Shown: one piece after another, positions 24,839-37,300 of the stretch
How the letters are laid out: each line of letters begins with the position of its first letter
Position numbering within the stretch: position 1 is the stretch's first letter
NCBI GenBank assembly: GCA_963678705.1
Contig: OY783203.1
Coordinates: forward strand, 42,284,347 to 42,348,346
Length of the DNA stretch: 64,000 nt
Direction of reading: 5' to 3'
Source: Panorpa germanica
Taxonomy: Eukaryota; Arthropoda; Insecta; Mecoptera; Panorpidae
Made by a program: the position numbers and the translations under genes
The notes under the pieces: model-generated
Told to the model about the DNA's origin: nothing
What the model saw: the letters and a program-made list of their open reading frames with translations, nothing else
The model's database searches: none

Positions 24839-25833
24839 TTAAGTTTTACGAAAGGCTCAATTCAACTTTGATCTGTACAATGTTGATTACTTTACCAAAA
24901 ATAAAACGATAATAAACAGAAACAATCAAGAACTAAAATTGACTTCCGACCAGTGATTAATTTACCATCTAACCGAGACTGCTATTATTGCATAATCAAC
25001 ATTGTAAAAAACCTCAATCATTATAACCCTATTCAATAATAATGCCCAAACAATAATCAATAATAATGTTCAATTATAGTGTTATCAATATCGATTAGTA
25101 TTATCACAGCTGCAAAGAAAGCAATCCGAATTTAGTAGCCAGTATAAGCACCGCAAAAGCGTGTAAGATCCGTGTACTCATAAATACAGTGCAGAACATT
25201 CTGATGGACTGATCCCACTACGGTAGATCGGTTTCTGATTCTGTGTATCTAAATAAAGCATAAAGTAACAAAATTGTAGTCTGTAGTTTCACTTGATATA
25301 AATAATAAAAACCAAGCAGATTTCGCAACCAAAATTTAACTGTTTTATATAGCTTACTTTTCATAAATTTAAAAATAGTAAAAAGTAGATTATAGGTTAC
25401 TTTTATAATTAAAAAGAAACGAAGAAAAATGAAGGAACTTTCAGCAATAGGCAACTGTTCAGCCGGCACTGGCTACCATGAGGACCTAAAACTTTTTTAA
25501 CATAACGATACCAATGTGTATTTAGTAAATTTACTTAGGTCCTTATAATTTCATCAAGATAAATTTTTTTAAAAAGGATCTGTTAAATGAATGCGAAATT
25601 TATTGCATTGATGTGAAGTGTGAGAAATGACAGACTGGGTGAGCAGAATGTTGTTTGTTTGCAGATGGTTGTTGCATGTCCATGTCGATGTTTAATGATT
25701 GTATGTTTGTGTTGTACGAATGTATGGACTTATGGTGGCGCTGCTCGTCCTGACCCGGTGAGATTTCTTGATGTGGTGTTGTTTGTTATCTACTGTGTGT
25801 TAAAAAGAGCTGCTACCACCTGATCTTGGTACC

Positions 25834-25872
25834 GCGGTTGGCGGCAAGCGGTTGGTGGCAAGCGGCAGGCGG
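25834..25872. repeat. 14-bp tandem repeat upstream of pan
   Basis: GCGGTTGGCGGCAA, GCGGTTGGTGGCAA and a partial third unit GCGGCAGGCGG. A GGCAT triplet repeat follows at 25918-25933. Confidence 0.8.
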
Positions 25873-26319
25873 AGCTGTCTCCCGATCTTTCACGGGATGG
25901 TGCATACCACAGGATGGTGGCATGGCATGGCATGATTAACAAGATGTGGTTTACCATGGACCAGCGCTGGTGCTAGCTGGCCATTCTGAAACGCGTGACG
26001 CTGCTGCACTGAATCCCGCATTTGACGCCAATGACCACCACTTCGATGGCTTGTTAGCCGGTTCAAATCTTTCAAGCATATGACGCTGTAGGCAACAATT
26101 CGTCTTTTAATAAAAAAATGGACTTGAGAAATTCTTCGAATATATTTGTTAATATTAAACACCTTCAATAATTTAAATTTTTGTAAAAATAAATAGTACA
26201 GTGGCATGCGTTTTGGAGAGTGTGAAATTTGCATATTACGTAAAGTCAACTTGTTGGTGGTAGCTGTAGCTGTAGTCGTAGCAGCTCGCAGTCAAGTTAT
26301 TTGGTTGCTCGTGTTGCAT

Positions 26320-26375
26320 GGGCTATGGAACTATAGGACTATAGGGCTATAGTGCTACAGGGCTATAGGGCTATT
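26320..26375. repeat. CTATAGGG minisatellite upstream of pan
   Basis: About seven degenerate 8-9 base units (GGCTATGGAA, CTATAGGA, CTATAGGG, CTATAGTG, CTACAGGG, CTATAGGG), 1.05 kb before the pan start codon. Confidence 0.85.
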
Positions 26376-27268
26376 GTCGTAAGCTTCAACTCGGAAGAGC
26401 CAAGAGCGAGCGGGTGAGATGCGACTGAACAAGCCACGAGGCGCGGCAAAGCGGTGTGTTGTGCTCGGCCAGATCAAAGCGACTCCCTCATTGGTCGACA
26501 CCGCGTTGCTCAGTGCCGCTTCTGGCTGGCCTCTCACAGACCGATCGCGCGTAAAGCTTCCGCCCTCCTGACACTGTCGTGGGTCCTATAGCCCATGAGT
26601 CGACGAGTCGACATAGTGTGACAAGGTCAGGTAATATCGTCAGCCCTCAGTCTTTACTACTCGCACTCACACATCACATTATAGTATTTAAACCCCTTGC
26701 CTCTCACAGGAGCAACATGCCATTCAGCATGTATTCAACGAGTAATGCTCGGGGTGTTTCGCCGCCATTCGTGTTTTGCCGCTACTAGACAACACAGGCT
26801 CTCGGTAGGGCGCTCACTAGTCATCCACGAGATACCGTAGCGGTAGAACACGCGTTCGTGCTAAGTGCCAGAAGTGAACTCAAAAGCACACACAAACAGT
26901 TCGTAATAGTTTCAATAAATAAGTGATTGTCAAATAAGTTCTTTATTACATAATTAATACGTTACTCTTACGCGAATTTTGTGAACCGGTATCTCTGTTT
27001 TAACGTGTGAAATTATTTGTTTTGTATGCAAAACAAAACATTCATTGAGTCAGGACGGTCAGTGTCCTTAAAGTTTTTTTAAGTCTGTGAATTTGTGATT
27101 CTAAAAGCAGATATCAACAGTGCATAAGTGTGTGCCAAGTGTAGTGGAGCATTCATCAGTGAATTAGTGAAATACTCGTTTGTTTATCTGATTTGATTTG
27201 ATTGTTGTTGTTGTTGTTCACTCATTATCACATTAGTGTTACTGTTTGTTTTTGTGATATAACTTTGA

Positions 27269-27292
27269 ATGGACAATGCTGTATCGGACTGA
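27269..27292 (+). other. Upstream ORF 1 in the pan leader
   Basis: ATG through TGA encoding MDNAVSD, lying 117 bases before the pan start and in a different frame. It would be in the leader if transcription starts upstream of it. Such short ORFs can dampen translation; whether it is used is inference. Confidence 0.4.
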
Positions 27293-27321
27293 GTCCAGTG
27301 TCTAGAAAATTAACCACAATT

Positions 27322-27372
27322 ATGACAATGCAGCCCTATTCTACAATAACTATGTGCAATCCAGCATGCTAG
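27322..27372 (+). other. Upstream ORF 2 in the pan leader
   Basis: A 16-codon ORF from ATG at 27322 to TAG at 27370-27372, with three in-frame ATGs (MTMQPYSTITMCNPAC). Its stop is 36 bases before the pan ATG and in the same frame, so it also provides the in-frame stop that fixes the pan start. Confidence 0.45.
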
Positions 27373-27408
27373 GCTAATCCGCAAGCCTCAACTGTCATCG
27401 GCGACAAC

Positions 27409-27564
27409 ATGCCCCACGCTCACAGCAGCAGCGGGGGCGACGACCTGGGCAGCACGGATGAGGTGAAGGTCTTTAAGGATGAGGGCGATGGAGAAGACGA
27501 AAAACGTTCTTCTGAGAACCTTTTGGAAGAAAAGTCCAGTCTCATCGATCTCACAGAGTCGGAG
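27409..27564 (+). CDS. pan: pangolin (TCF/LEF), coding exon 1: start codon and Armadillo-binding domain
   Basis: Encodes residues 1-52 of the TCF/LEF factor that binds Armadillo/beta-catenin in the nucleus and switches Wnt target genes on. The sequence shows MPHAH, a short Ser/Gly run, then [11 protein letters not shown] (9-19), VFKDEG (21-26), an acidic stretch and [10 protein letters not shown] (43-52). This is the known amino-terminal beta-catenin-binding pattern of insect Pangolin and vertebrate TCF7L2/LEF1; the acidic DE and KDE residues are those the family uses to contact catenin repeats. The start is supported by the context ACAACATG and by an in-frame TAG 36 bases upstream. The exon ends in phase 0 at GAG followed by the donor GTGGGT; reading on into the intron meets a stop at 27675. 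Third codon positions are GC-rich, unlike the AT-rich surroundings. Family assignment is very secure. Confidence 0.96.
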
Positions 27565-27749
27565 GTGGGTGTCATTACTTCATTAAGGTGTCAAATGTGT
27601 CCGCGTTTTTCAACCTGTGTTGTGTCACGCTGTCAACATCAGACATCAGCACTGTGCATGTTCTTGTTATTTTGAAGGTTAAAAGTGTCGGTATGAAGTA
27701 TCAGTATGATCGTTATAAGTTTTTACATCGCGGATTGTGATTGTTACAG
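27565..27749 (+). other. pan: pan intron 1
   Basis: A 185-base intron with donor GTGGGT and acceptor TTACAG. The first-position GT is followed by GGGT rather than the usual RAGT, a slightly weak donor. Retention would add 37 residues to exon 1 and then stop at 27675. Confidence 0.85.
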
Positions 27750-27816
27750 GAAAAGTCTGGACCTGGTTATTCAACAAACAAGAATGCTTCGAGAGCGGAC
27801 CACAGTCCGGTGTTTG
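27750..27816 (+). CDS. pan: pangolin, coding exon 2
   Basis: Sixty-seven bases giving 22 codons plus one base: EKSGPGYSTNKNASRADHSP, then VF and the first base of a Gly codon. The acceptor is TTGTTACAG and the donor GTAAGT. Joined to exon 1 in phase 0 it reads TESE-EKSG, and the RADHSPVFG stretch is characteristic of insect Pangolin just after the Armadillo-binding domain. The segment is a linker with no known fold. It follows exon 1 after a 185-base intron and precedes a 20-kb intron, so exons 1 and 2 form a compact 5' unit. Confidence 0.93.
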
Positions 27817-28349
27817 GTAAGTCATTCATTTCAATATATGTTTGTTTACGTTTTTGTGTTTACCAACAAATTATATTCATTCTGACTTTACTTTCCTAAA
27901 CTGTATCTAATAATGATAACTATTCTAATAGTTGTTGCACTTGTTGGTTCAAATCTGTTTTCTTTGGTTGTCTTTCCAATAAGTCACAGTGCATGCCTCA
28001 GTGGATGCTTACTAGCCTGGATGATGTTCCAACTTTACACAGACATACATTATACGCACTGTACATCTTACATGACAGTGTGTAGTGTACACTGTGGTCT
28101 CAAGTCTGTAGTCTCTAGATGCAGCGCTAGTTAGGCGGCCACGGTGTAGACACAGACAGGTGGCCGACACATTGTTAGCCAGCGCTAACATGCGTGAGCA
28201 ACACTCAAATTTCAAACGAGTTTCGTCTAATAAGCAAACTACGTACAGTCCCATCATCAAGCATTTATTACTGACTTTGAGTTCTCTCAGCAGATACAGT
28301 GGATTTACACTGGCAGCGCACGCCCAGGCCTCTGGCCGGTAATAACTTC

Positions 28350-31300
28350 ACTTTCTAAATAGTTGAGCGAGTTAGTGCACTGTAAGATTTGCGAAGTAAG
28401 CACTTCAGCAACCGGAGTTGGAGGAATCGAGAATCGAATCCACTGTCTGAATGGCTAACGATGGCATACCAATGCATCGTTGTATATCACTTTATTGTTG
28501 CATCTTCTTACGAGTATATCTCTGCATTATGTGAAGGTCGCGTTCACATTCTCATAATCTTAACGACCACGACTTACACTGTGCAAAACTGTAGATCGTT
28601 TCACGAATCGCTATAAGCATAAGCATACAGCAACATGCTCACGACTGAGCGCGGCAAACGAGTTCGACTATCGCGATAGGATTTACCCGCGATGGAACAA
28701 CGGATCTCTGCCAAAACACTGCGCTCTATCCGCAGTTCTCATTCATGATTAATCTTGCTTATATTTTTATTCAAAATTAATTTTTGAATCTACATATTTT
28801 CGAGTCGATATTATACTTTGACGACCGAATACATATACAGACAGTGTACTCATTGTTGCCCTGTCCACATTCCTTGAAAATAAATATCAATATTTATATT
28901 GTACTCTGACAGGTTACATTAAAAAAAAATTAAGCCTGAAACTATAATTGTAGTCAGATTCTGAATTCATTATTACTCTTTAACTGGAATCTTAAACCTT
29001 ACAGATCATGTATCATTTACCTAACCTACCCTGTTCTTGTCTTTCTACCTGCTGTCCTTTCTCTCATCATTCACCCCTTATTCTTAACTTGTGGATTTAC
29101 ATTAAAATTAAAAATTATCTACAGAATCATAGCCTGTTGCTACTTTGGAAGGTTTTTGGTATTGATCACAACCAGGGCCGTATTTTTAACTCTAGATAAT
29201 CGTATAATCGTATATGCTAAATATATTTTTGGGTTGTGACAAGATCTGTATATGGTGTTAATATTTGAATATTTTCGTTTTCGGTCAAATCCCTCCTGCC
29301 GTGGCCAGTTATCCTTTGGGTTTGGGCTACAATAGCTTGTTTCTCGAAGACCCCTGGTATGGTGCCCATTGCCTGCATGTCAGAATCAGTTTAGATTTAT
29401 TACGATGCTATCCGAATATCCACATAACTTCTTGTACACTCCCACTCGAAACTTATTGCAATTCAGACGTCAAATATCTTACAAATTAAATTCAAATATT
29501 TGTGACATGTTTTCATTTGAAATAATATTTTTAATAACATTTTTAAAAAATCAGTCGGACATATGTATTATTATTAGACCGACTAATTTTTTGTTTGAAC
29601 TTTACGATGATGTGTTTAACTTAACATTGGTTTTGTGTATACTGTATATGTATACTATACGCCAGTATACTACTACTAGCGCTCTATAGCTTAGCTTAGG
29701 TTTATGCTTGTGTATAATTGCGTTTATATTTAGAACAAATTCAGGACGACTTCCGGCCTGACACGCACGTGCGTTTATCTCTGTTATTTTTTTTTAGGAT
29801 ACCAACTTAAAGAGTAAACAGTTGCACACAGATTTTCCATTTAGCTTATTCTGTCATTTTACCAGTGTTTCTAAAATAAGTAATAACAACTTTTTTATAT
29901 AAACTTTGTAATTAAATATCTCAGCTTTTACAGACAACATTCTATAAATTTATAAACAAAGTGCATGGGCAACCCTTCTGTTTATTTATTTAATAGTTTT
30001 TGTTAAAGTTTTGTTAAACAGAAAATAGTATGTCAAGATTTCATCATGTGTTATTTAATGTATTTTATTGTAGATTTAATACAGAATAAATTAAATTTTA
30101 AAAATTACATTTAAACATTTCAGATGTTGTTTATTTTTACACAAGACTTATTAGAACATTGTTTATGTTTAAAATCAGACGCATTCAATTTAACGTATCT
30201 TGAAGTAGACCTTTCTTTTATTTATAGAATTATATTGGTCACTGTATTTCCTTGATTGTGTCATATAGTAAATTAATACCTTAATTGTTATTAAACAATT
30301 GTTTTATTTTAAAAACAAAATTTTACTAAACATTAAAACTCATTATTGTTCTTTTAATATAAATATTTCTAAAGACTAGCGAACAATGATATTTCCTAGA
30401 ATTTTTAATTTTTTGATGCACGAAATAAATATTTAAATCTTTTTTTACGAAAAACAATTCCTATTTATGCATAAAACAAATTACTTTTTATTTCAATTTT
30501 TAGTACTCGTATATCTGAAATCAAGAATGTTATCATTCTTTTTATAATTGTGCTTAATTTATTTTTTTAAATTTAAATAGTTTTAAGAATGATTTCGTAT
30601 TTTTATATATTTTTATATTGATTAAATAAAGTGTACTAACTGCATTTCTTGTGTACGTTTATGTTTCAGTTTTCTTGCACAAATTTATGTAGTATATATG
30701 TAGATGATTGCAAAATGATAGGTGTAAGACACTCTCCTTGATACTATTATTCTTGATTAGGTGTACAAGAGTGTGTATATAGTAGGGTTTCTGAAAAGAA
30801 GTGACTACTAAGTCAATTTACTTGAGATTAAGAGAAACATTTTTTAGTTATAAATTAGGTTAATCTCAATATATTTTAATTTCAATTATCTATCAAAACA
30901 AGGGAACATCACAAAAACTCGTGTATGAAATGTAAGAAATTTTAAATACTACGTACCCAATTACCACATCTGCAAACTTAATTTAATCCTTTTATGGTTA
31001 TATCATAAATATCGGGTACGATAGGATATGGTAAATATCATAAATAGTTGTGACAACTGAATATTGAACATTTTGAAACTACATATTTCGCATTTTTCAA
31101 CTTACTGTATTTGGAATAGTCCGAGGGTAATTCTATTTTTCTTATAGTTTCAATTATAAATTTTTAAAATCTATTTTAACTCGTTTACTTGTACTTTTTT
31201 GCAGTTAATTAAACAAGTTTTTTCAATTTGTAACATGTATATAGTTTATGTGACAAAACTCAATCAAGGCTATATTTTCCGTAATTTGTCTTGAATTAAA

Positions 31301-32280
31301 TCTTAGTCTTGAGCATAGCTTCCCGTCTTCATTTTGGTTCCACTTTGCTGTAGAAATTGTCGCTGGATATAAATGATTTGGAGATTAATGTATGTGATGC
31401 TTGGAAGAGGAGAATTCAAGATGCGAGCTAAGAAACAAAAAAGAATTTAAATAACTGATACTATAAAGGCTCAATAAAAGTTTCTCTCCAACAACCTTTG
31501 CGAAATGAAGAATTTCACTTGAAATTATAATATAGATAAAACAAATGTTATTACGTATTACTTCCGGTTTGTCAAGAAACAACTGAATTAGGACGCATTT
31601 TTCTAAAGAAATACTTTTTTGTAGTTGAATCCATTCGAACAATATTTCACTTTTTTACCATAGTGATTCTTGTCCTTTGACTAATATTCCGGTTATTTCA
31701 CAGTAATATTTACAAGAAAAATACAGAAATATTTGTACGAAAAAAATATTATTTCGGATAATTGTTTTCATTTATTGCATTCATTCCTTGTTTATTACTA
31801 GTTATTTATTACTGCACTTTATCGAAAAGTTTGAAAGATAGTAATTTTATGCCTCGAAGTTAATATGCATTAACAATATTAAAACATATTTTTCATTCAG
31901 TTCGTACAACTATGTATTTAATACGCATATAGATTATTTAACATTAGACAAATTATTGGTATATCTTACCGTATGTGTACCGTTGTATATTGTGTTACTC
32001 ATTACAAATGAAATTTGCTACTTTATTTTTCATGTTATTTAGTTGAATCGAAAATAAAGCTGTGTTACACAAAGTCGGTGTCAATCAATACGTAATACTC
32101 CGCCTTTTTATTGGATATTTTATAGCATAATTTAAAAGCAATTGTGAAAATATGTAGGAGATAAACCTATTTATAATACGAAATTTGTATAATTCGGTAA
32201 ACTGACGTTAATAAATTTGACTGGGTATAATAGGTATAAGTTTATTATTTATAATCAACCCAAGGAAATAAAATCCTAGC
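28350..32280. other. Intron 2, repeat-poor part
   Basis: No transposon and no exon seen. Several open frames (for example 29265-29489 and 29369-29689) are AT-driven without motifs. Confidence 0.55.
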
Positions 32281-32340
32281 ACAGAAAATATAACGCTGAT
32301 TCTGGTATCGAATCCGAAGATACATAAGTCTAGAGCTCCG
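32281..32340 (-). mobile_element. tRNA-derived SINE, head scrap (reverse)
   Basis: CAGAAAATATAACGCTGATT and GGTATCGAATCCGAAGATAC match the reverse head. The only SINE trace in 22.3-37.8 kb. Confidence 0.55.
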
Positions 32341-34281
32341 TTTCGTATAAGGAATAGATAGACTTTATACTACTTTTATTTGGTTTCGAGTATTTTCGTT
32401 GTATTTTTTATCCCGTAACACCACAATCAAATATGTTACATTTCATTACAAATAATATATGCTAATGAGTATATTACATTAACATCTTTCAGTAAGGTGT
32501 TAATGTAGTAATAATTATTAAAAATCTATTGCATAAATAAAGTAATATTTTGTATAATTTATTTATTTTATTTATACGAGTATTGTAATATATTAAAATT
32601 AAGACGATCATAACAGTTTGTGACGGAAGACATTGTCCATGGATAACAATGAATTGAAGAAGACACTAATTGATATCGAAAGGAATTAAGAAGTTTAATT
32701 ATGAGCTAAAAAGGCTCAGTAAACATTTTGGTGAAAATTTACACTGAAATTTCAGATAGATGATTGAAAAAAAATTGTCAGAATCTTTTCATAATCTTTT
32801 ATTTTTTCTCTTTCCATCATACATTTAAATGGACATTTATCTCACCAGATTATCATACAAAAAGCAACAAGATATATCTGTCTCTATTACTTTAATTATT
32901 TTTTTGTAACTTCATTCATTAATATTTGTCTTTCAAAACTGTTGACATATAATCCATATGTTTTATTTATTTTATAAGTTGAAAAAAATTAAATTACTAA
33001 ACCAAAGTAGCATTTTGCACTAAAATATATCATACAATTTAAATAACTATGTTAATCGTTTGAAATTTGTTAATATAAAAATGAGAATCCAATTTCATCT
33101 TTTTGATTCAATTATTACGCCGCGATTTTTCATTTTAAATGATAATTAGAATAATTTCTTTCTTGCTTCTTTTATTTTGCTAAATAAAACCATCAAAGTT
33201 TTTACTAATTTGTTGTTATATTGATATCTCATGAACACAACAATATAAAGACTTGAATTAAAATTGCGTTGGTTCAGAATTTCGTTGCACTATTTGAGTG
33301 AGTGATAGAGCAACTCTAAAACAAATTTTAGTATAAATATATTATAAGTAGAACCTTTATAAAAATACATTACAAAAAATAATGATAAAATAATGAAAAA
33401 CAAATAAATATAAAAATTTCAAGTTAGCTCTTGTGTATATTACGTTCATTAATCCTTTTACACTTCATCTTAAAACTGGTTATGTACCCGTACTATAGCC
33501 GCTATATAATATATTTATACATATATAGTAATAAACTTTACAATATAAGCAGAAATTGAATTCTTGTTTTCGGAACTAATTTGCCAAATAAATAAAAAGA
33601 TAGGCAAACGCTAGCAAGCCGATAATTATTAATACTCATACGCGTGTTAAACATCAACAGTTTTTCTACGCGCACTGGTGTATTCTTTATGGGATGTATG
33701 TGTACATATGTGTGTGTGTTTGTGTCTGTATATATCTGGCTTTGCAGGTAAAGATTTATAGCATATGTCGGTTCTTGACACGGATATTCTATTCATAGAG
33801 TTATACAATAATAAATTAACTATGGAATCAATAAATAATGAAAAACAATAATATATAAATAATGTTATAATTGCATAAATCATAAAAAAGACTTTATTAA
33901 TGGCTTTTGTATGCACTTAACATTGTATTAATCTAATTTGATTCGCTAACATAATACCAATTAGTATTGAATTTAACTTTTTTTAAGTTATGTACTAATT
34001 TTATGGTTGATTATATATAGCGAGAGTCTTATTATTGTATAATATGAATGCTAGCGTTATTTTAAGGTGACGCTGCTTCATTTTTTCTTATTATAGCAAC
34101 ATGGTGGTTAAAAATAAGAAAATTTTAATAAAAAATGTATTGACAGCTACATTTTTTGGATATTCTTGTAAAATTTTACCAATTGAAATTTTTTGACGAA
34201 TTAATTTAGAGTGAACATAATTTGATTAATCTGGAACTAGTTTAAAATAGTAATTTTTTTTACAGTTAGTAAGTTTAATCC

Positions 34282-34392
34282 CTAGTGCGACTCCAATATG
34301 CGACATTCGACATTAATTCATAACGTAGTACACTCATGTCTAAATAACGTCAACTTATGAATGTTTGGATGTCACATGTTGGAGTCGCACTG
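34282..34392. mobile_element. Short MITE (about 110 bp)
   Basis: Inverted ends TAGTGCGACTCCAATATG on the left and, complemented, CAGTGCGACTCCAACATG on the right, with similarity continuing for about 30 bases. The CAGTG start is hAT-like, but I see no 8-base target duplication. One of very few repeats in the first half of pan intron 2. Confidence 0.65.
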
Positions 34393-37300
34393 GTATGTAC
34401 GGTACATAACTTTCACATAAAGTAGTCGACTATTGCATTTAAAATGTTTTGTCGATTGAATGGGTAAACTGGTCAGATTCTATTACTTTTATACCTGGAA
34501 ATAATCCTAACTTTATATTATTAAAGTAAATATATAGGTTTCTAGTTCTTATAACTTGAAGCAGGTATCTTCAAACTACGAGTAATGACCCGGCGAGATA
34601 AATTCCAAATAATGATCCTTTTGTAAAACCTCAGATTTCATTTTATGTTACGGACGTCAATGTCTCTCAATGTAGGCTAATATTTTCTCAGCACCATAAA
34701 ATCTGGTAACATTTGTAAGGATAAATAAATCAGTATTTTATATATTGGCATTGTTTTTTAAAATATTGAAAAAAATATGTCTAAACAAATGAAATAATTC
34801 ATATTATTCAATTTATTCCAAGTCATGTACTTTCTCATTAAACCTTTAAGAAATATAAGTACATGTTTCATTCATTATTTAAAGCATTCCTCCATACTCC
34901 ACCCAATATTTGTTTTTTTGTATATATTTTTTACATTATGATATTTATTTAGTTAAATAATAAAGTGTCTGTAGTACCCTATAATCAAAAACTTGAAAAA
35001 AAAAAATCAAAATACAATTTTTTTATTGTTAGTTTTTTTTATAGTAATTCGTTAGGCTTTCATCGTAATTATCCACTTAGGGTTCGAGACTAGTCCTTAG
35101 TCCCAAGCCCAACTCAACTTTAAAAGGCTGAAACATTTATTTTTATATTTTTTTTTCATGCTCCAATTTGTTGTGTAACAAAATGGACCTGTTCGGACTT
35201 GAATTATAATGCAATACATTTTTTCTGATGAATATAATTTTCTTAAATTTATTGTAATTATTTAGTATTTTTGGTTTTATTACAGGTACGGCCAAACAGT
35301 AAATTAGTTAAAGTGCCTAAAAGTTTAACTTCAAATTGTCATAAAGCAAATATATTTTTGAAATAAGAAAATTGTTTTATTATTGGTTAAGGAACGGTAA
35401 AACTTGACAATTTATTGCCGGTTACAAGTTGGAAGATAATTTTGTTCTCATTTTTATTACAAAACAACCCACAGGATTTTTTGACAGAAGCATTAAATAA
35501 AATTTTATACTTCTTTTAGTGTATAATAAAATACGAGTATTTACCTTTAAACGTATTTTAGTCATTCCAAGATTGACAAGAATATTGTTGGCCAAGAATA
35601 TGCCAATGCTGACCAATAATGCCAGCAGATTATTTTGAGAATATTTTTAAAGAAATGGTCTGTATATTAAAACAGAGTGAGAGGAAATAGGGTCAATTGA
35701 TTTAACTAACATGGGCCATTAAAAGGAAACCTAAAAACAAAGGATTAAAAATGAACTGGAAGTAATCGTAAATATATAACTCGAATTAAATCGTCTAATT
35801 ATAACTCCACAAATTTATTTTATCGGATATTATTACTAATTGCTTTTGCTTTACTCTTCTACACTAATCGCCATCAATATCTTCGTCCCATCTTTTTGCA
35901 ATCCTGAGTGACATGGCTCAAACGTTCATCTACCCAACACTTTAGATATGGGCATCAACTGTCTATCCATTAGATTTTATCATGCATAGTTTACGAAAGT
36001 TTATTTCTAAAATTAAGAGGTTTCATAGAGACCCTATTTTAAAGAGTATTCACTTAAAATAATTATTTTTTGGTATTACAAAATGAAGGAGAGTTATGGT
36101 TTGAAATTTACTTTTCTTCAAGCAGGTATTATCAAAGTATAATTTGAAACATCTCAAGTTAACATTTTCAGGACGTAGGTACTCTTATCACTTGAGTTAT
36201 CTCACCCAACGGTGAAATCCATTTTTAAATCGGACTATTATTTCGCCTAGTAAGTGCTGATAACTCGGCAAGGAGGGGAGCATAAAATTGGATATTGGAA
36301 TGGAAATTTGGAATCATTTGGAATTTTTGAAATCGTAGACCATGAAATTTTTGAGAATTTAAGAAGGTTATTATAGCCTTGTTACATTTTGATGGTAATG
36401 ACGATTTAACTTAACGTTTAATTATCATTAAAGCATAGCATATGGTAATACTTATTTAATATAATTTAGAAAGAACAATCAGAATGAAACATTTTCTCCG
36501 ATATAATATAAATCTGTTATTGATCCATATTTAATAAAGTCAACAATGAATACAGGAATAATTATTTAATGATCGTTTTGTGCATTTGATTAGAATAAAC
36601 CACGTACACATTATCAATAACTAAATTAAGTGCACTGTGTTCGGTATATACAATGTCGAATATAATAAAATCATATAATATATTACTTTGCATTGTAATT
36701 TGATAAATATCAAATTACATAATTCCAGTAAATTATTATGTAATAATGGTGACACGTAGTGTATAATTACTAAATGATGTCAAACGAACCGGTTAACGAT
36801 ATAATACATAGCAATTATAATTCAAACTCTAGAGTCACTACCCCTGATTTAAAATATAATGTAACGCCTTTGTTAAAATCAAATAGAGAGGAATATTTGA
36901 ACAAATCAAAAAATATGAAAAATATACCTGTCTTTAGTAAGATGAATTGTTGTCCTAAAAAGAAAAAAATATGTAAAAAGTAGGGATACTATATAAATAA
37001 AAATATGTAACAGAAACAACTTTTTAGAAGTTAAATAAAATATTTTGAAAATAATTTTTTAGGATAAGGCAAACAACAAAATAAATATTCAATAAACATA
37101 TAAATTGCATTTTACGTGATAAATTGAAAATTCTAACTGTTACATATAGCTTTCATAGATTAGGCACCTTCATTATCTGCCAAACTAACCCACCATCCCA
37201 GCTACAACACGACTATAGAGATTTAGACAGAAAAAGATTAGATTTAAATATTCAAACAAGAAATTAATTAGTTGTTTTCTGTTTTTAAACTCGCTAGCAA

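Larger units (their letters stand above)
24843..26389. other. Upstream flank of pan
   Basis: AT-rich to about 25.6 kb, then GC-richer with the two tandem repeats listed. The open frames at 25218-25469, 25620-25823 and 25890-26249 show no recognisable motif. May contain enhancer or untranslated exon sequence; nothing can be assigned. Confidence 0.45.
26390..27408 (+). promoter_or_regulatory. pan: Presumed pan promoter and 5' UTR
   Basis: This is the GC-richest stretch upstream of the start codon (about 26390-26870). It passes into a sequence typical of an insect 5' UTR, with GTGAATTAGTGAAATA-like phrases, a (TTG) run near 27200 and no obvious transposon. I cannot fix a transcription start: initiator-like TCAGT words occur at several places and no convincing TATA box stands out. 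A TCF-type HMG site, GATCAAAGC, lies at 26472-26480 and a GCCGCCA word at 26761-26767. Both also occur by chance in a window this size. Confidence 0.5.

Noticed and set aside
25620..26249. Open frames upstream of pan as an upstream gene
   Set aside because: Opposite-strand frames in simple-repeat-rich sequence, with no motif and no splice logic.
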